From an uncultured Alphaproteobacteria bacterium (GTDB lineage Bacteria > Pseudomonadota > Alphaproteobacteria > Micropepsales > Micropepsaceae): 8,134 bases of DNA. The stretch lies in assembly GCA_903922545.1 (NCBI GenBank), contig CAIXUE010000211.1, positions 1 to 8,134 of the forward strand. The letters run 5' to 3'. The position numbers and the translations under genes were made by a program. The notes under the pieces were generated by a model. It was not told the origin of the DNA, searched no databases, and saw only the letters and a program-made list of their open reading frames with translations. Positions 1 to 6,686 of this stretch are shown in pieces (the first letter of the stretch is position 1; the number at the start of each line of letters is the position of its first letter).

Positions 1-549
1 GGCGTGCACCGGCTGGTGCGAATTTCGCCGTTCGATTCCAATGCGCGGCGGCACACGTCTTTTTCAAGCGTCACGGTCTATCCGGTGATCGATCAGTCGA
101 TCGAGATCGACATTCCTGAAAAAGACGTGCGGATTGACGTGTACCGGGCCAGCGGCGCGGGCGGCCAGCACGTCAACAAGACCGAAAGCGCGGTGCGCAT
201 CACCCATCTTCCCACTGGCATCGCGGTGGCCTGCCAGACCGAGCGCAGCCAGCATCAGAACCGCGCCTATTGCTGGGAGATGCTGAAGTCGCGGCTTTAT
301 GAAATCGAACTGGAACGCAAGAAAGCGGAGACCGGCGCCTTTGTCGGCGAGAAAGCCGAGATCGGCTGGGGCCACCAGATAAGGTCGTATGTTTTGCAGC
401 CCTATCAGCTGGTGAAGGATCTGCGCACCGGCGTTGAAAGCCGCACGCCCCAGGATGTGCTGGATGGCGATCTGGATCCCTTCATGGCGGCTGCACTCGC
501 CCAGGAAGTGGGCGGCAAGCCGAAAGAGAAGATCGAAGATATCGAGTAG
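1..549 (+). CDS. prfB: Peptide chain release factor 2, 3' part (5' end outside window)
   Basis: RF2 enters the ribosomal A site at UAA or UGA and triggers hydrolysis of the peptidyl-tRNA ester. The visible 182 residues start at a codon boundary (GVHRLVR) and form the C-terminal half of the protein. They carry the SPF tripeptide that reads the stop codon (codons at 25-33), which separates RF2 from RF1, and the GGQ motif (codons at 160-168) within [12 protein letters not shown], which works in the peptidyl transferase centre. The following [12 protein letters not shown] and KDLRTGVE blocks are typical of RF2. The frame ends at TAG (547-549), a stop read by RF1 and not RF2. A full protein would be about 365-375 residues, so roughly half is missing to the left, including any autoregulatory frameshift site. 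The gene converges on the bactofilin gene with a 2-base gap. Identification is secure from the motifs. Confidence 0.97.
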   Translation, partial: GVHRLVRISPFDSNARRHTSFSSVTVYPVIDQSIEIDIPEKDVRIDVYRASGAGGQHVNKTESAVRITHLPTGIAVACQTERSQHQNRAYCWEMLKSRLYEIELERKKAETGAFVGEKAEIGWGHQIRSYVLQPYQLVKDLRTGVESRTPQDVLDGDLDPFMAAALAQEVGGKPKEKIEDIE

Positions 550-551
550 TT

Positions 552-1073
552 TTATTCAGCCGGCTGGCCCAGCGGCGCGAGACCGGCCAGGCCCGTGCGC
601 GCCACGCCCAGCGAAGGTTGCGATGCTGCTTGCGGCACCGCAGGCTGCACCTTGCGGGCTTCATCGCCGAGCGGATTGTCGGAATGGCGGCAATTGCCTT
701 CGAAGAAGGCGCCGGTTTCCACCGCAAAGGCTTCGTGCAGGATATCGCCTTCGACATGGCTGGTGGCGGCGAGCTGAACCTTGCGGGCGCGGATGCGGCC
801 GATCACCCGGCCGCGCACGGTGATGTCGTCGGCCAGGATCTCGCCATGGATTTCGGCTTTCTCGCCGATCACCAGGCCGACGCTGCGGACATCGCCATCA
901 ACCACGCCGTCGATCTGGATATCGCCATTGGAGACCAGCGTGCCGGTCACGGTGAGGTCGGCGCTGATGATGGAAGGCGCGGCGCTGCGGCCGGGCGCGC
1001 GCTTGGCGGCATTTTGCGGCGCCGCGGTGATGCTGGGCGCGGGCTGGGCGGCATCCTTGCTTTTAGAGAACAT
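552..1073 (-). CDS. bacA: Bactofilin (polymer-forming cytoskeletal protein)
   Basis: Bactofilins self-assemble without nucleotide into membrane-associated filaments that position cell-wall enzymes. The 173-residue protein has the usual three parts. A short N-terminal tail begins MFSKSK, close to the MFSK-type membrane-targeting peptide of Caulobacter BacA. A right-handed beta-helix core spans about residues 33-130, with regularly spaced Gly/Val/Ile turns such as GDIQIDGVVDGDV, IHGEI and VEGDI. A Pro/Ala/Gly-rich tail covers about 143-173. The ATG (1073-1071) lies inside the end of the M23 gene, which it overlaps by 11 bases. A good Shine-Dalgarno AGAGG (1083-1087) sits 9 bases upstream, so translation is probably coupled to the peptidase gene. 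It is last in the bcp/M23/bactofilin operon. The family call is firm; the symbol bacA is by analogy with Caulobacter and Hyphomonas. Confidence 0.93.
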   Translation of the reverse strand: MFSKSKDAAQPAPSITAAPQNAAKRAPGRSAAPSIISADLTVTGTLVSNGDIQIDGVVDGDVRSVGLVIGEKAEIHGEILADDITVRGRVIGRIRARKVQLAATSHVEGDILHEAFAVETGAFFEGNCRHSDNPLGDEARKVQPAVPQAASQPSLGVARTGLAGLAPLGQPAE

Positions 1074-2628
1074 GATGGCCTGCCTCTATGAAGTTGGTCG
1101 GGTTCCTGACCACATTATCATACAAAATCTCATAATGAACATGTGGTCCGGTGCTGTGGCCGGTGGAACCCATGCGTCCAACCACAGCGCCTTTGCCTAT
1201 TTTGGAACCCACCGCCACGGTAATCTTGGACAAATGCGCAAAGCGCGTATGCACGCCAAAGCCGTCATCAATCTCAACCATATTGCCGTAACCGCCGCGA
1301 TTGCCTGCGAAAACCACCACGCCGGGCGCGGTTGCGGTGATCGGCGAGCCCCAGGGGCCGGCAAAATCCACACCGGGATGAAAGCCATAAGCGCCGGTGA
1401 TGGGATCGATGCGCGGACCAAAACCGCTGGAGCGATCAAAGGCGGCGCCAACCACCGGCGTGGTGAAGGGAATGTGACTCATTTCTGACGACAATGTATT
1501 AAGTTCGCCCATCACCGCGCCGGCGCGCAAATACGCCTGGTCGAAAGCCGGATCGGCGCTGCCTTGTACATGCACCTGGTCGAGCGGAATTTCCGGTCCG
1601 CCCACGCCTTCGCTGGCGGCGACTTTTTTCAGGAACTGGTCGGGGTTGATGCCGGTGCGTTTCACCGTCGAGCGCAGCAGATCGACATCGCCGTCCAGCG
1701 CCACTTCGGTTTTTGACATCAGGTCGGTTTCGCCATTGCCCAGCGCGGCGACGCGGGCGGTTTGCGCCGCGAGGGCCTGAAGCGCGGGGTGCTGTGCGTA
1801 TGCGGTGCGCAGTTGCAGCGCCGAAGGCGCGCGGCGGTCGAGCAGCCCGGAGGCCATCTGCTCAACTTTTTTCAAGGCATTGTCGAGAAGGCTGGCCTTG
1901 GCGTTTTTTTCCACCCGCGGCTGCGGCGTCGGCGGACCCGGCATAACCGCCAGGGAGGAATCCGGATCGTCATCTGTATCGGACGCGGCGGTGGCGGCGC
2001 TGTTTGCGGCAATACCCTGATCGGAAGAAGCAGGCGCGGAGACGCCCACGCTTTGCGGCGCGGTGGCGCCGATGGCGGCTTCCATCTGGGTCTTGCGATT
2101 GAGGAAACCGCTGATGGCGTTCTGCTTGGCGGAGAGAGAGTCCGCGGTGGCCTTGAACTTGTCTTCGGCCCCTACCAGCGCGCCGTTCAGTTCGTCATAG
2201 GAAATCTGCAGGTCGGCGAGGCGGTTTTCATAGGCCGACTGCATCTGCTGGAAGCGGTGATCCTTGGCGGCGATGATGCGGTCCTTGAACACCACATTGA
2301 CGGTGGCGAAAGCCACCCAGCCCAGGAAGATCAGCACCAGGCCGGCAAGCGTCGCCTGCAGCGACGGCCCGAACGTGAAAAACTGCACCCGCCCGTCGCT
2401 GCGGATATAGATCTGGCGTTCCGGAAAAGTCCGGTGCAGCCAGGCCCAGACGCGCTCCAGCAAGGTCGGCTTTTTTTCGCTGTCCGCTGTCATGGCCCCG
2501 TTTCCGGGCGGCATTTCACCCGCCCGGGCTTTGCCGATCAAGCCGCGCTGCCAGAAAAACGAGCGCGAGGTTAACCTTGGCCCAAAGGCTTTGAGAGGAT
2601 TGCGTTTTTTCTTCAGGTTGCGGCTCAT
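1063..2628 (-). CDS. Membrane-anchored M23 (LytM-type) metallopeptidase, probable bactofilin partner (LmdC-like)
   Basis: Predicted zinc endopeptidase acting on peptidoglycan cross-links in the periplasm. The 521-residue form has a basic cytoplasmic N-terminus, a conserved-looking juxtamembrane block FPERQIYIRSDGRVQFF (about 68-84), one membrane segment (about 90-114), a coiled-coil-like stretch (about 120-180), an acidic/Pro-rich linker (about 209-241), a second helical region (245-340) and a C-terminal M23 domain (about 397-515). All five expected active-site residues are present: H417 and D421 in FHPGVD, H465 in FAHLS, and H496 and H498 in GPHVHYE, so it should be active. The start at 2628 shares ATGA with the bcp stop. 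A second ATG at 2493-2491 with a better purine-rich leader (GGAAACGGGG) would give 476 residues, and the choice is open. The frame also runs open upstream to 2778 inside bcp; I reject that part. Its organisation matches the LmdC peptidase paired with bactofilin in Hyphomonas. Confidence 0.88.
   Translation of the reverse strand: MSRNLKKKRNPLKAFGPRLTSRSFFWQRGLIGKARAGEMPPGNGAMTADSEKKPTLLERVWAWLHRTFPERQIYIRSDGRVQFFTFGPSLQATLAGLVLIFLGWVAFATVNVVFKDRIIAAKDHRFQQMQSAYENRLADLQISYDELNGALVGAEDKFKATADSLSAKQNAISGFLNRKTQMEAAIGATAPQSVGVSAPASSDQGIAANSAATAASDTDDDPDSSLAVMPGPPTPQPRVEKNAKASLLDNALKKVEQMASGLLDRRAPSALQLRTAYAQHPALQALAAQTARVAALGNGETDLMSKTEVALDGDVDLLRSTVKRTGINPDQFLKKVAASEGVGGPEIPLDQVHVQGSADPAFDQAYLRAGAVMGELNTLSSEMSHIPFTTPVVGAAFDRSSGFGPRIDPITGAYGFHPGVDFAGPWGSPITATAPGVVVFAGNRGGYGNMVEIDDGFGVHTRFAHLSKITVAVGSKIGKGAVVGRMGSTGHSTGPHVHYEILYDNVVRNPTNFIEAGHHVL
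1083..1087 (-). promoter_or_regulatory. Ribosome binding site of the bactofilin gene
   Basis: On the minus strand this reads AGAGG, 9 bases before the bactofilin ATG and wholly inside the M23 peptidase coding sequence. It supports the chosen start and lets the bactofilin be translated in its own right, or by re-initiation after the peptidase stop at 1065-1063. Confidence 0.6.
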
Positions 2629-3086
2629 AGCGACTTCGCCGCTTCCAGAACATCGGCAACATGACCCGGAACTTTTACCTTGCGCCAGGCCCGCGCGATC
2701 ACGCCCTTGGCATCGACCAGAAAAGTGGCGCGCTCGATACCCATATATTTGCGGCCATACAGGGTTTTTTCGCCCCACACGCCCCAGTCCTTGGCCATTT
2801 CAATTTCGGGGTCCGAGCCCAGCGCGATCTTCAATTTGTGCTTGGCTTTGAATTTCTGGTGGCTGGCGAGGCTGTCCTTGGATACGCCCAGCACAAAAAC
2901 CCCAAGTTTTTCGAACTTTTTTGTGGCGGCGGAGAAATCCAGCGCTTCTTTGGTGCAACCGGAGGTGTCGTCCTTGGGATAGAAATAGATGATGTAGGGC
3001 TTACCCTTCAGGCCAGCCCTGGAGAGCCGCCCGGCATCGCTTTCCAGCTTGAAATTGGGGGCCTTTTCCCCTGCCTCTAACGTCAT
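2625..3086 (-). CDS. bcp: Thioredoxin-dependent peroxiredoxin of the Bcp/PrxQ family
   Basis: Cytosolic thiol peroxidase that reduces hydrogen peroxide and organic hydroperoxides. The 153 residues are full length for the family. The peroxidatic site PKDDTSGC has P37, T41 and C44 in the P-x3-T-x2-C arrangement, and R119 in GIERATFLVD is the likely conserved arginine. The start MTLEAGEKAPNFKL fits the usual N-terminus; GGAA (3093-3096) lies 6 bases upstream of the ATG. C44 is the only cysteine: the resolving Cys often found five residues later is a Leu (L49), so this is a one-Cys Bcp that must be regenerated by an outside thiol. It heads the operon, and its TGA overlaps the M23 ATG as ATGA. The gene is divergent from the AsmA-like gene. 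Confidence 0.95.
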   Translation of the reverse strand: MTLEAGEKAPNFKLESDAGRLSRAGLKGKPYIIYFYPKDDTSGCTKEALDFSAATKKFEKLGVFVLGVSKDSLASHQKFKAKHKLKIALGSDPEIEMAKDWGVWGEKTLYGRKYMGIERATFLVDAKGVIARAWRKVKVPGHVADVLEAAKSL

Positions 3087-3114
3087 AGATCGTTCCGGAA
3101 GCCCAGCCGTTTAA

Positions 3115-3143
3115 CTTATGTGGCCAAAGAATGGCCGTGGCAA
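3115..3143 (-). promoter_or_regulatory. Candidate sigma70-type promoter of the bcp/M23/bactofilin operon
   Basis: On the minus strand TTGCCA (3143-3138, five of six matches to TTGACA) is followed after exactly 17 bases by CATAAG (3120-3115, four of six matches to TATAAT). Transcription would begin near 3108, giving a leader of about 20 bases before the bcp ATG. The spacing is ideal but the -10 is weak. The call comes from reading the sequence only. Confidence 0.45.
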
Positions 3144-3148
3144 TGCCA
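3122..3148. promoter_or_regulatory. Two adjacent inverted repeats in the bcp promoter (candidate operators)
   Basis: GGCCA (3122-3126), five bases, then TGGCC (3132-3136) form one inverted repeat inside the promoter spacer. TGGCA-A-TGCCA (3138-3148) is a second, nearly continuous palindrome covering the -35 hexamer. Together they could bind a dimeric regulator of bcp, or of both divergent genes. No known operator consensus is recognised, and short symmetric GC-rich words can arise by chance. Confidence 0.35.
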
Positions 3149-3220
3149 AATTCGTTACCAAGGTGCTGGACTCTATGCCCTTTTTAGGCCCAACAGATAG
3201 TTTAGAGGTTCGCGCCTGCT

Positions 3221-3230
3221 GGGATAGGAA
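3221..3230 (+). promoter_or_regulatory. Ribosome binding site deciding the TTG start of the AsmA-like gene
   Basis: GGGATAGGAA lies 3 bases before the TTG at 3234. Either GGGA (9 bases upstream) or AGGA (4 bases upstream) could pair with 16S rRNA. As the in-frame TAG at 3225-3227 bars any earlier start, this purine stretch is the main support for initiation at TTG. Confidence 0.5.
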
Positions 3231-3233
3231 CCG

Positions 3234-6200
3234 TTGAAACTGCCGTTTTCCAACTATGTGAAGGCCCATCACATCAGCCATGCCTGCCTGTCCATGGCGG
3301 CGCTGGTGGCGGCTTTGCTGTTTTTCGTTGGCGGCGCCTTTATCCGGCTGCTGGTGGGGCCGGTTTCGCTGGGCCCCCTGCAGCAGAGCCTGGCCGGGGC
3401 GATCCAGAACGCGCTGCCGGGCATCACCCTGCAATATGACAAGGCCGCGATTGAATGGGACCGCGAAGAGGACCGCATCAATCTGGTGGTGTTGGGCGCG
3501 CGCATCCTGGACCAGGAAGGCAAGACGGTCGCCTCTGCCCCCAAGGCCGATATCGATCTGGCGGCGGCGCCGATCCTGGAAGGCCGCATGGCGGTTCGGC
3601 GCATCACATTGGTGGGCGTCGCCTTCCGGCTGATCCACACGAAGGACGGCGGCATCCGGCTGGGCGCGGAAGGTGAGAAGGCCAACGATGTTTATTCGCG
3701 CCTGAGCGACCTGATCGAGGCCAAAGGCTCGGCCACCTCAAGCCTGAAAAGCTTCGCGGTGCGCGACGCCAACCTGACGCTGTTCGATGAAGTGACGGGG
3801 CTGGGCCTTACCGCGCCGCGCGCCAATCTTTCCATCACGGCGCGGGGCGACAATCTTCTGACCAGTTTTGATTCCGATGTGATCGTGGCGGGCAAGCCGG
3901 CGCATGTGAAAGCCGATGTCACCTTGCCGTCGGGCAATGGCGCGATCAGCGGCACCGCGTCGGTGCGTCACCTGGATCTGGCGGCGCTGGCCACGGGCGC
4001 GCCTTTGTTCCGGCCGCTGCATATTTTGCCGCTTTCAACGGATCTGTCCGCCAAATTCAGCGGCGTGCCGGGCAGTCATATGAGTCAGATCGATTTCGAT
4101 GTCGCCGCCACAGGGGAAATTCCCTATGCGGCGCTGCGCGGCAAGGCGGTGCATGTGCGTGCACTGCGGCTGACAGGGCATTATGACGGCGCGCGCAATC
4201 ATCTGGATTTTTCCCGCGCCGATCTGGATTCGCCCGAAGCCGATTTGAAATTGAAGGGCGGCGCGGATCTCCAGTTTACCAATGGCGAGCTGGCCAGCAT
4301 CGCGCCCGATATTTCGGCGTTGCGCGCCTCGTTGAATTTGCCGGGCGTGCTGCCGGGGCCGGTGGCGTTGCAGAGCGCATCTTTCCGCGGCCTTTACCGC
4401 GCCGCCAGCCGCAGTTTTGAGATTGAGCGTTTTTCCATCACCGCGCCGCAATTGACGCTGGAGGTGAAGGGCGGGGTGCAATTGGGCGAGCCTGGCCAAT
4501 CACCGGGCCTTAACCTGGATGGCAGCGTGGCGGCGACACAGATCAAAAGCCTGATGCGCTATTGGCCGCTGCAGGCGGCGCCGGGCGCGCGCGATTGGAT
4601 CGACAGGAATATCTATGCCGGTCAGCTGGGACCGGCGACTTTCCAGACCCGTTTTACGCCCGGCATGATGGACCAGGATATTTATCCCGAAGAGGCCATC
4701 AACCTGACCTTTCCCATGAGCGGCGTGGAAGGCGATTACCTGCAGGGCCTGACCCATCTGACCGGCGTGACCGGCACCGCGACCATGACGGGCGATACTT
4801 TCACGGCCGACTTTACGGGCGGAAAAGTGGGGCCGCTCAATGTCAGCAAGGGCCATGCGATTATTCCCAAACTGCATCTGGACGGCACGGTCGGCCAGTT
4901 CACCGCCCATGTGGATGGCAGTTTGCCCGATGTGATGACGCTGATCGACATGAAGCCTTTGGGTTATCCGACCCGCTTTGGCGTGGATACCAAGCATACA
5001 TCGGGCAACGCCAGCATCGATCTGAACATTCAGGTGCCGATGCTGACCCATGTGGCGGTGGATGATATCGGCATCAATGTGAAGGCCGATGTGCAGGATT
5101 ACGGCGTGGTGCTGGGCAAGCTGCATCTGATGAATGGCGATGTGCAGTTTGCCATCGACAATGCGTCGCTGCACCAGAGCGGCGTTGTGGGGCTGGCGGA
5201 TACGCGGCTGAATGTGGATTGGACGGAAGATTTCAAAACCAACGATCCCATCACCACCAAACTGGCGGTGAAGGGTTCGTTGACCGATGCGGCGCGCGCC
5301 GCGCTGAATATCGGGCTGAGCAATATCATGACGGGTCCGGTGGGCGTGACCGGCACACTTTTGGGTCATCGTGGCGAGCTGCGCAGCGCCGATACCCAGA
5401 TCGATCTGACCGCCGCCAATATCCTTATTCCCATTGTTCATCTCGGCAAACCGGCGGGACAGGCGGCGACGGGGCGCATCACGGTGAATTTTGGCGCCGG
5501 CGACAATGTCGCGGATGAAACCATCCGGCTCACCGGGCCCAATCTGGCGGCCAATGGCACGGCGGATTTCGACGCCAAGGGCGCGCTGGAAACTTTGAAT
5601 TTCCCCACGGTGCGGCTGGGAGCGTTGAATGATTTTTCTTTCATTCTGGCGCATGCGGCGAGTGGTGACACCTATACCTTGCGCGGGCGCGCCATGGACG
5701 GATCGCTGGTGGGCCGCAACGGCAGCACCACGCCGGCCAGCCCCGGCGTCAATGCCTCGGCACCAGCGCCGGACGAAACGCCCGGCGGGGCATTCCATAT
5801 CGACGCCAAGCTGGACCGGGTGGCGCTGCGCGACGGTGTCGCCATCGCATCCTTTGCCATGGATTTGAGCGGCGTGGGCGCGCGGCCGGGCACCTTGTCG
5901 CTGGCGGGCAATCTGACCCAGACCGGCATGACGCGCACCGCGCCGATCACCGCCAATATTGTGCAGACGGCGGCGGGGCGGCAGCTTACGCTTAATGCCG
6001 GGGATGCGGGCATGCTGATCCGCGGCATGTTTGCCTTTGAATCCCTGCATGACGGCAAAATGGTTTTGACCGCGGCGATGCCGGGGCCGGCGAATTCGAC
6101 GGTCGAAAACAATCTGGATTTCACCGGCAAGCTGACCATCAAGGATTTCACCATGGTCAACCAGTCTTTCCTGTCGCGCCTGTTCGCGGCGGCGTCCTTT

Positions 6201-6686
6201 ACGGGGGTTGGCGATTTGCTGGGCGGCAAGGGCATCAGCGTGGACAGCCTGGACTTGCCGTTCACGTCCAAGAACAGTGTGATCAGCGTGAAGGATGCGG
6301 TGGTGTCGGGCGCGGTGGGCGCGACCGCCGAAGGTTATATCGACCGGCCGCACAACCAGATTGCGCTGAAAGGCTCGCTGATCCCGGCCTATGGCATCAA
6401 TTCGCTGATCAGCAATATCCCGCTGCTGGGCAATATCCTGGCGTCCAAAAAAGGCGAGGGCATTATCGGCGTGACCTATTCGGCCACCGGCAATGCCGAT
6501 GAGCCCAAGATCAGCACCAATCCGGTTTCGGCTTTTGCGCCGGGAATTTTGCGCCAGATTTTTCAGGGCCGCATGCCCAACGCCTCGCAGGCGCCGTCAA
6601 ATGCGCCGGGTGCGAATACGGCGACGGGCGCGCCGGCGGACAGCCAGGCGGCTGCGCCGGGTACTCCCAAGCCCGCCGCGAACTAG
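3234..6686 (+). CDS. AsmA/YhdP-like (DUF3971-type) large envelope protein
   Basis: Large inner-membrane-anchored protein of the AsmA superfamily (AsmA, TamB, YhdP, YdbH). Members span the periplasm as beta-rich grooves and are tied to phospholipid transport and outer-membrane integrity. The 1,150 residues show an N-terminal cytoplasmic stub, a signal-anchor helix (about 17-41), then long beta-strand-rich sequence of alternating hydrophobic residues. The AsmA-like C-terminal region is at about 960-1110, with [30 protein letters not shown] and a hydrophobic [19 protein letters not shown] stretch. A Pro/Ala-rich insertion lies at about 829-851 and a Pro/Ala-rich tail at 1114-1150. The start is TTG (3234-3236): an in-frame TAG sits at 3225-3227, so no earlier start exists, and AGGAA lies just upstream. 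The next start candidates (GTG 3258, then M21) would cut into the anchor region. Which AsmA subfamily it belongs to is uncertain; YhdP-like is the best fit. Confidence 0.85.
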   Translation: MKLPFSNYVKAHHISHACLSMAALVAALLFFVGGAFIRLLVGPVSLGPLQQSLAGAIQNALPGITLQYDKAAIEWDREEDRINLVVLGARILDQEGKTVASAPKADIDLAAAPILEGRMAVRRITLVGVAFRLIHTKDGGIRLGAEGEKANDVYSRLSDLIEAKGSATSSLKSFAVRDANLTLFDEVTGLGLTAPRANLSITARGDNLLTSFDSDVIVAGKPAHVKADVTLPSGNGAISGTASVRHLDLAALATGAPLFRPLHILPLSTDLSAKFSGVPGSHMSQIDFDVAATGEIPYAALRGKAVHVRALRLTGHYDGARNHLDFSRADLDSPEADLKLKGGADLQFTNGELASIAPDISALRASLNLPGVLPGPVALQSASFRGLYRAASRSFEIERFSITAPQLTLEVKGGVQLGEPGQSPGLNLDGSVAATQIKSLMRYWPLQAAPGARDWIDRNIYAGQLGPATFQTRFTPGMMDQDIYPEEAINLTFPMSGVEGDYLQGLTHLTGVTGTATMTGDTFTADFTGGKVGPLNVSKGHAIIPKLHLDGTVGQFTAHVDGSLPDVMTLIDMKPLGYPTRFGVDTKHTSGNASIDLNIQVPMLTHVAVDDIGINVKADVQDYGVVLGKLHLMNGDVQFAIDNASLHQSGVVGLADTRLNVDWTEDFKTNDPITTKLAVKGSLTDAARAALNIGLSNIMTGPVGVTGTLLGHRGELRSADTQIDLTAANILIPIVHLGKPAGQAATGRITVNFGAGDNVADETIRLTGPNLAANGTADFDAKGALETLNFPTVRLGALNDFSFILAHAASGDTYTLRGRAMDGSLVGRNGSTTPASPGVNASAPAPDETPGGAFHIDAKLDRVALRDGVAIASFAMDLSGVGARPGTLSLAGNLTQTGMTRTAPITANIVQTAAGRQLTLNAGDAGMLIRGMFAFESLHDGKMVLTAAMPGPANSTVENNLDFTGKLTIKDFTMVNQSFLSRLFAAASFTGVGDLLGGKGISVDSLDLPFTSKNSVISVKDAVVSGAVGATAEGYIDRPHNQIALKGSLIPAYGINSLISNIPLLGNILASKKGEGIIGVTYSATGNADEPKISTNPVSAFAPGILRQIFQGRMPNASQAPSNAPGANTATGAPADSQAAAPGTPKPAAN

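Noticed and set aside
564..590. Inverted repeat CTGGCC...GGCCAG near the prfB/bactofilin junction as a terminator
   Set aside because: No T-run follows the stem on either strand and it lies in bactofilin coding DNA.
618..1091. 157-codon plus-strand frame antisense to the bactofilin gene, with repeating Ala/Asp/His pattern
   Set aside because: The pattern is the mirror of the bactofilin beta-helix repeats and not an independent protein.
1762..2574. 270-codon plus-strand frame antisense to the M23 gene
   Set aside because: Arg/Gly/His-rich with no recognisable motif; a shadow of the peptidase gene.
2629..2778. 50-codon upstream extension of the M23 reading frame
   Set aside because: It lies inside bcp in another frame, is Cys/Arg/Gly-rich, and does not resemble the N-terminus of any M23 membrane protein.
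4500..6353. 617-codon open frame on the minus strand inside the AsmA-like gene
   Set aside because: It is fully antisense to a well-supported gene, is rich in His, Arg and Gln with no domain-like motif, and is the kind of long shadow frame expected in GC-rich coding DNA.
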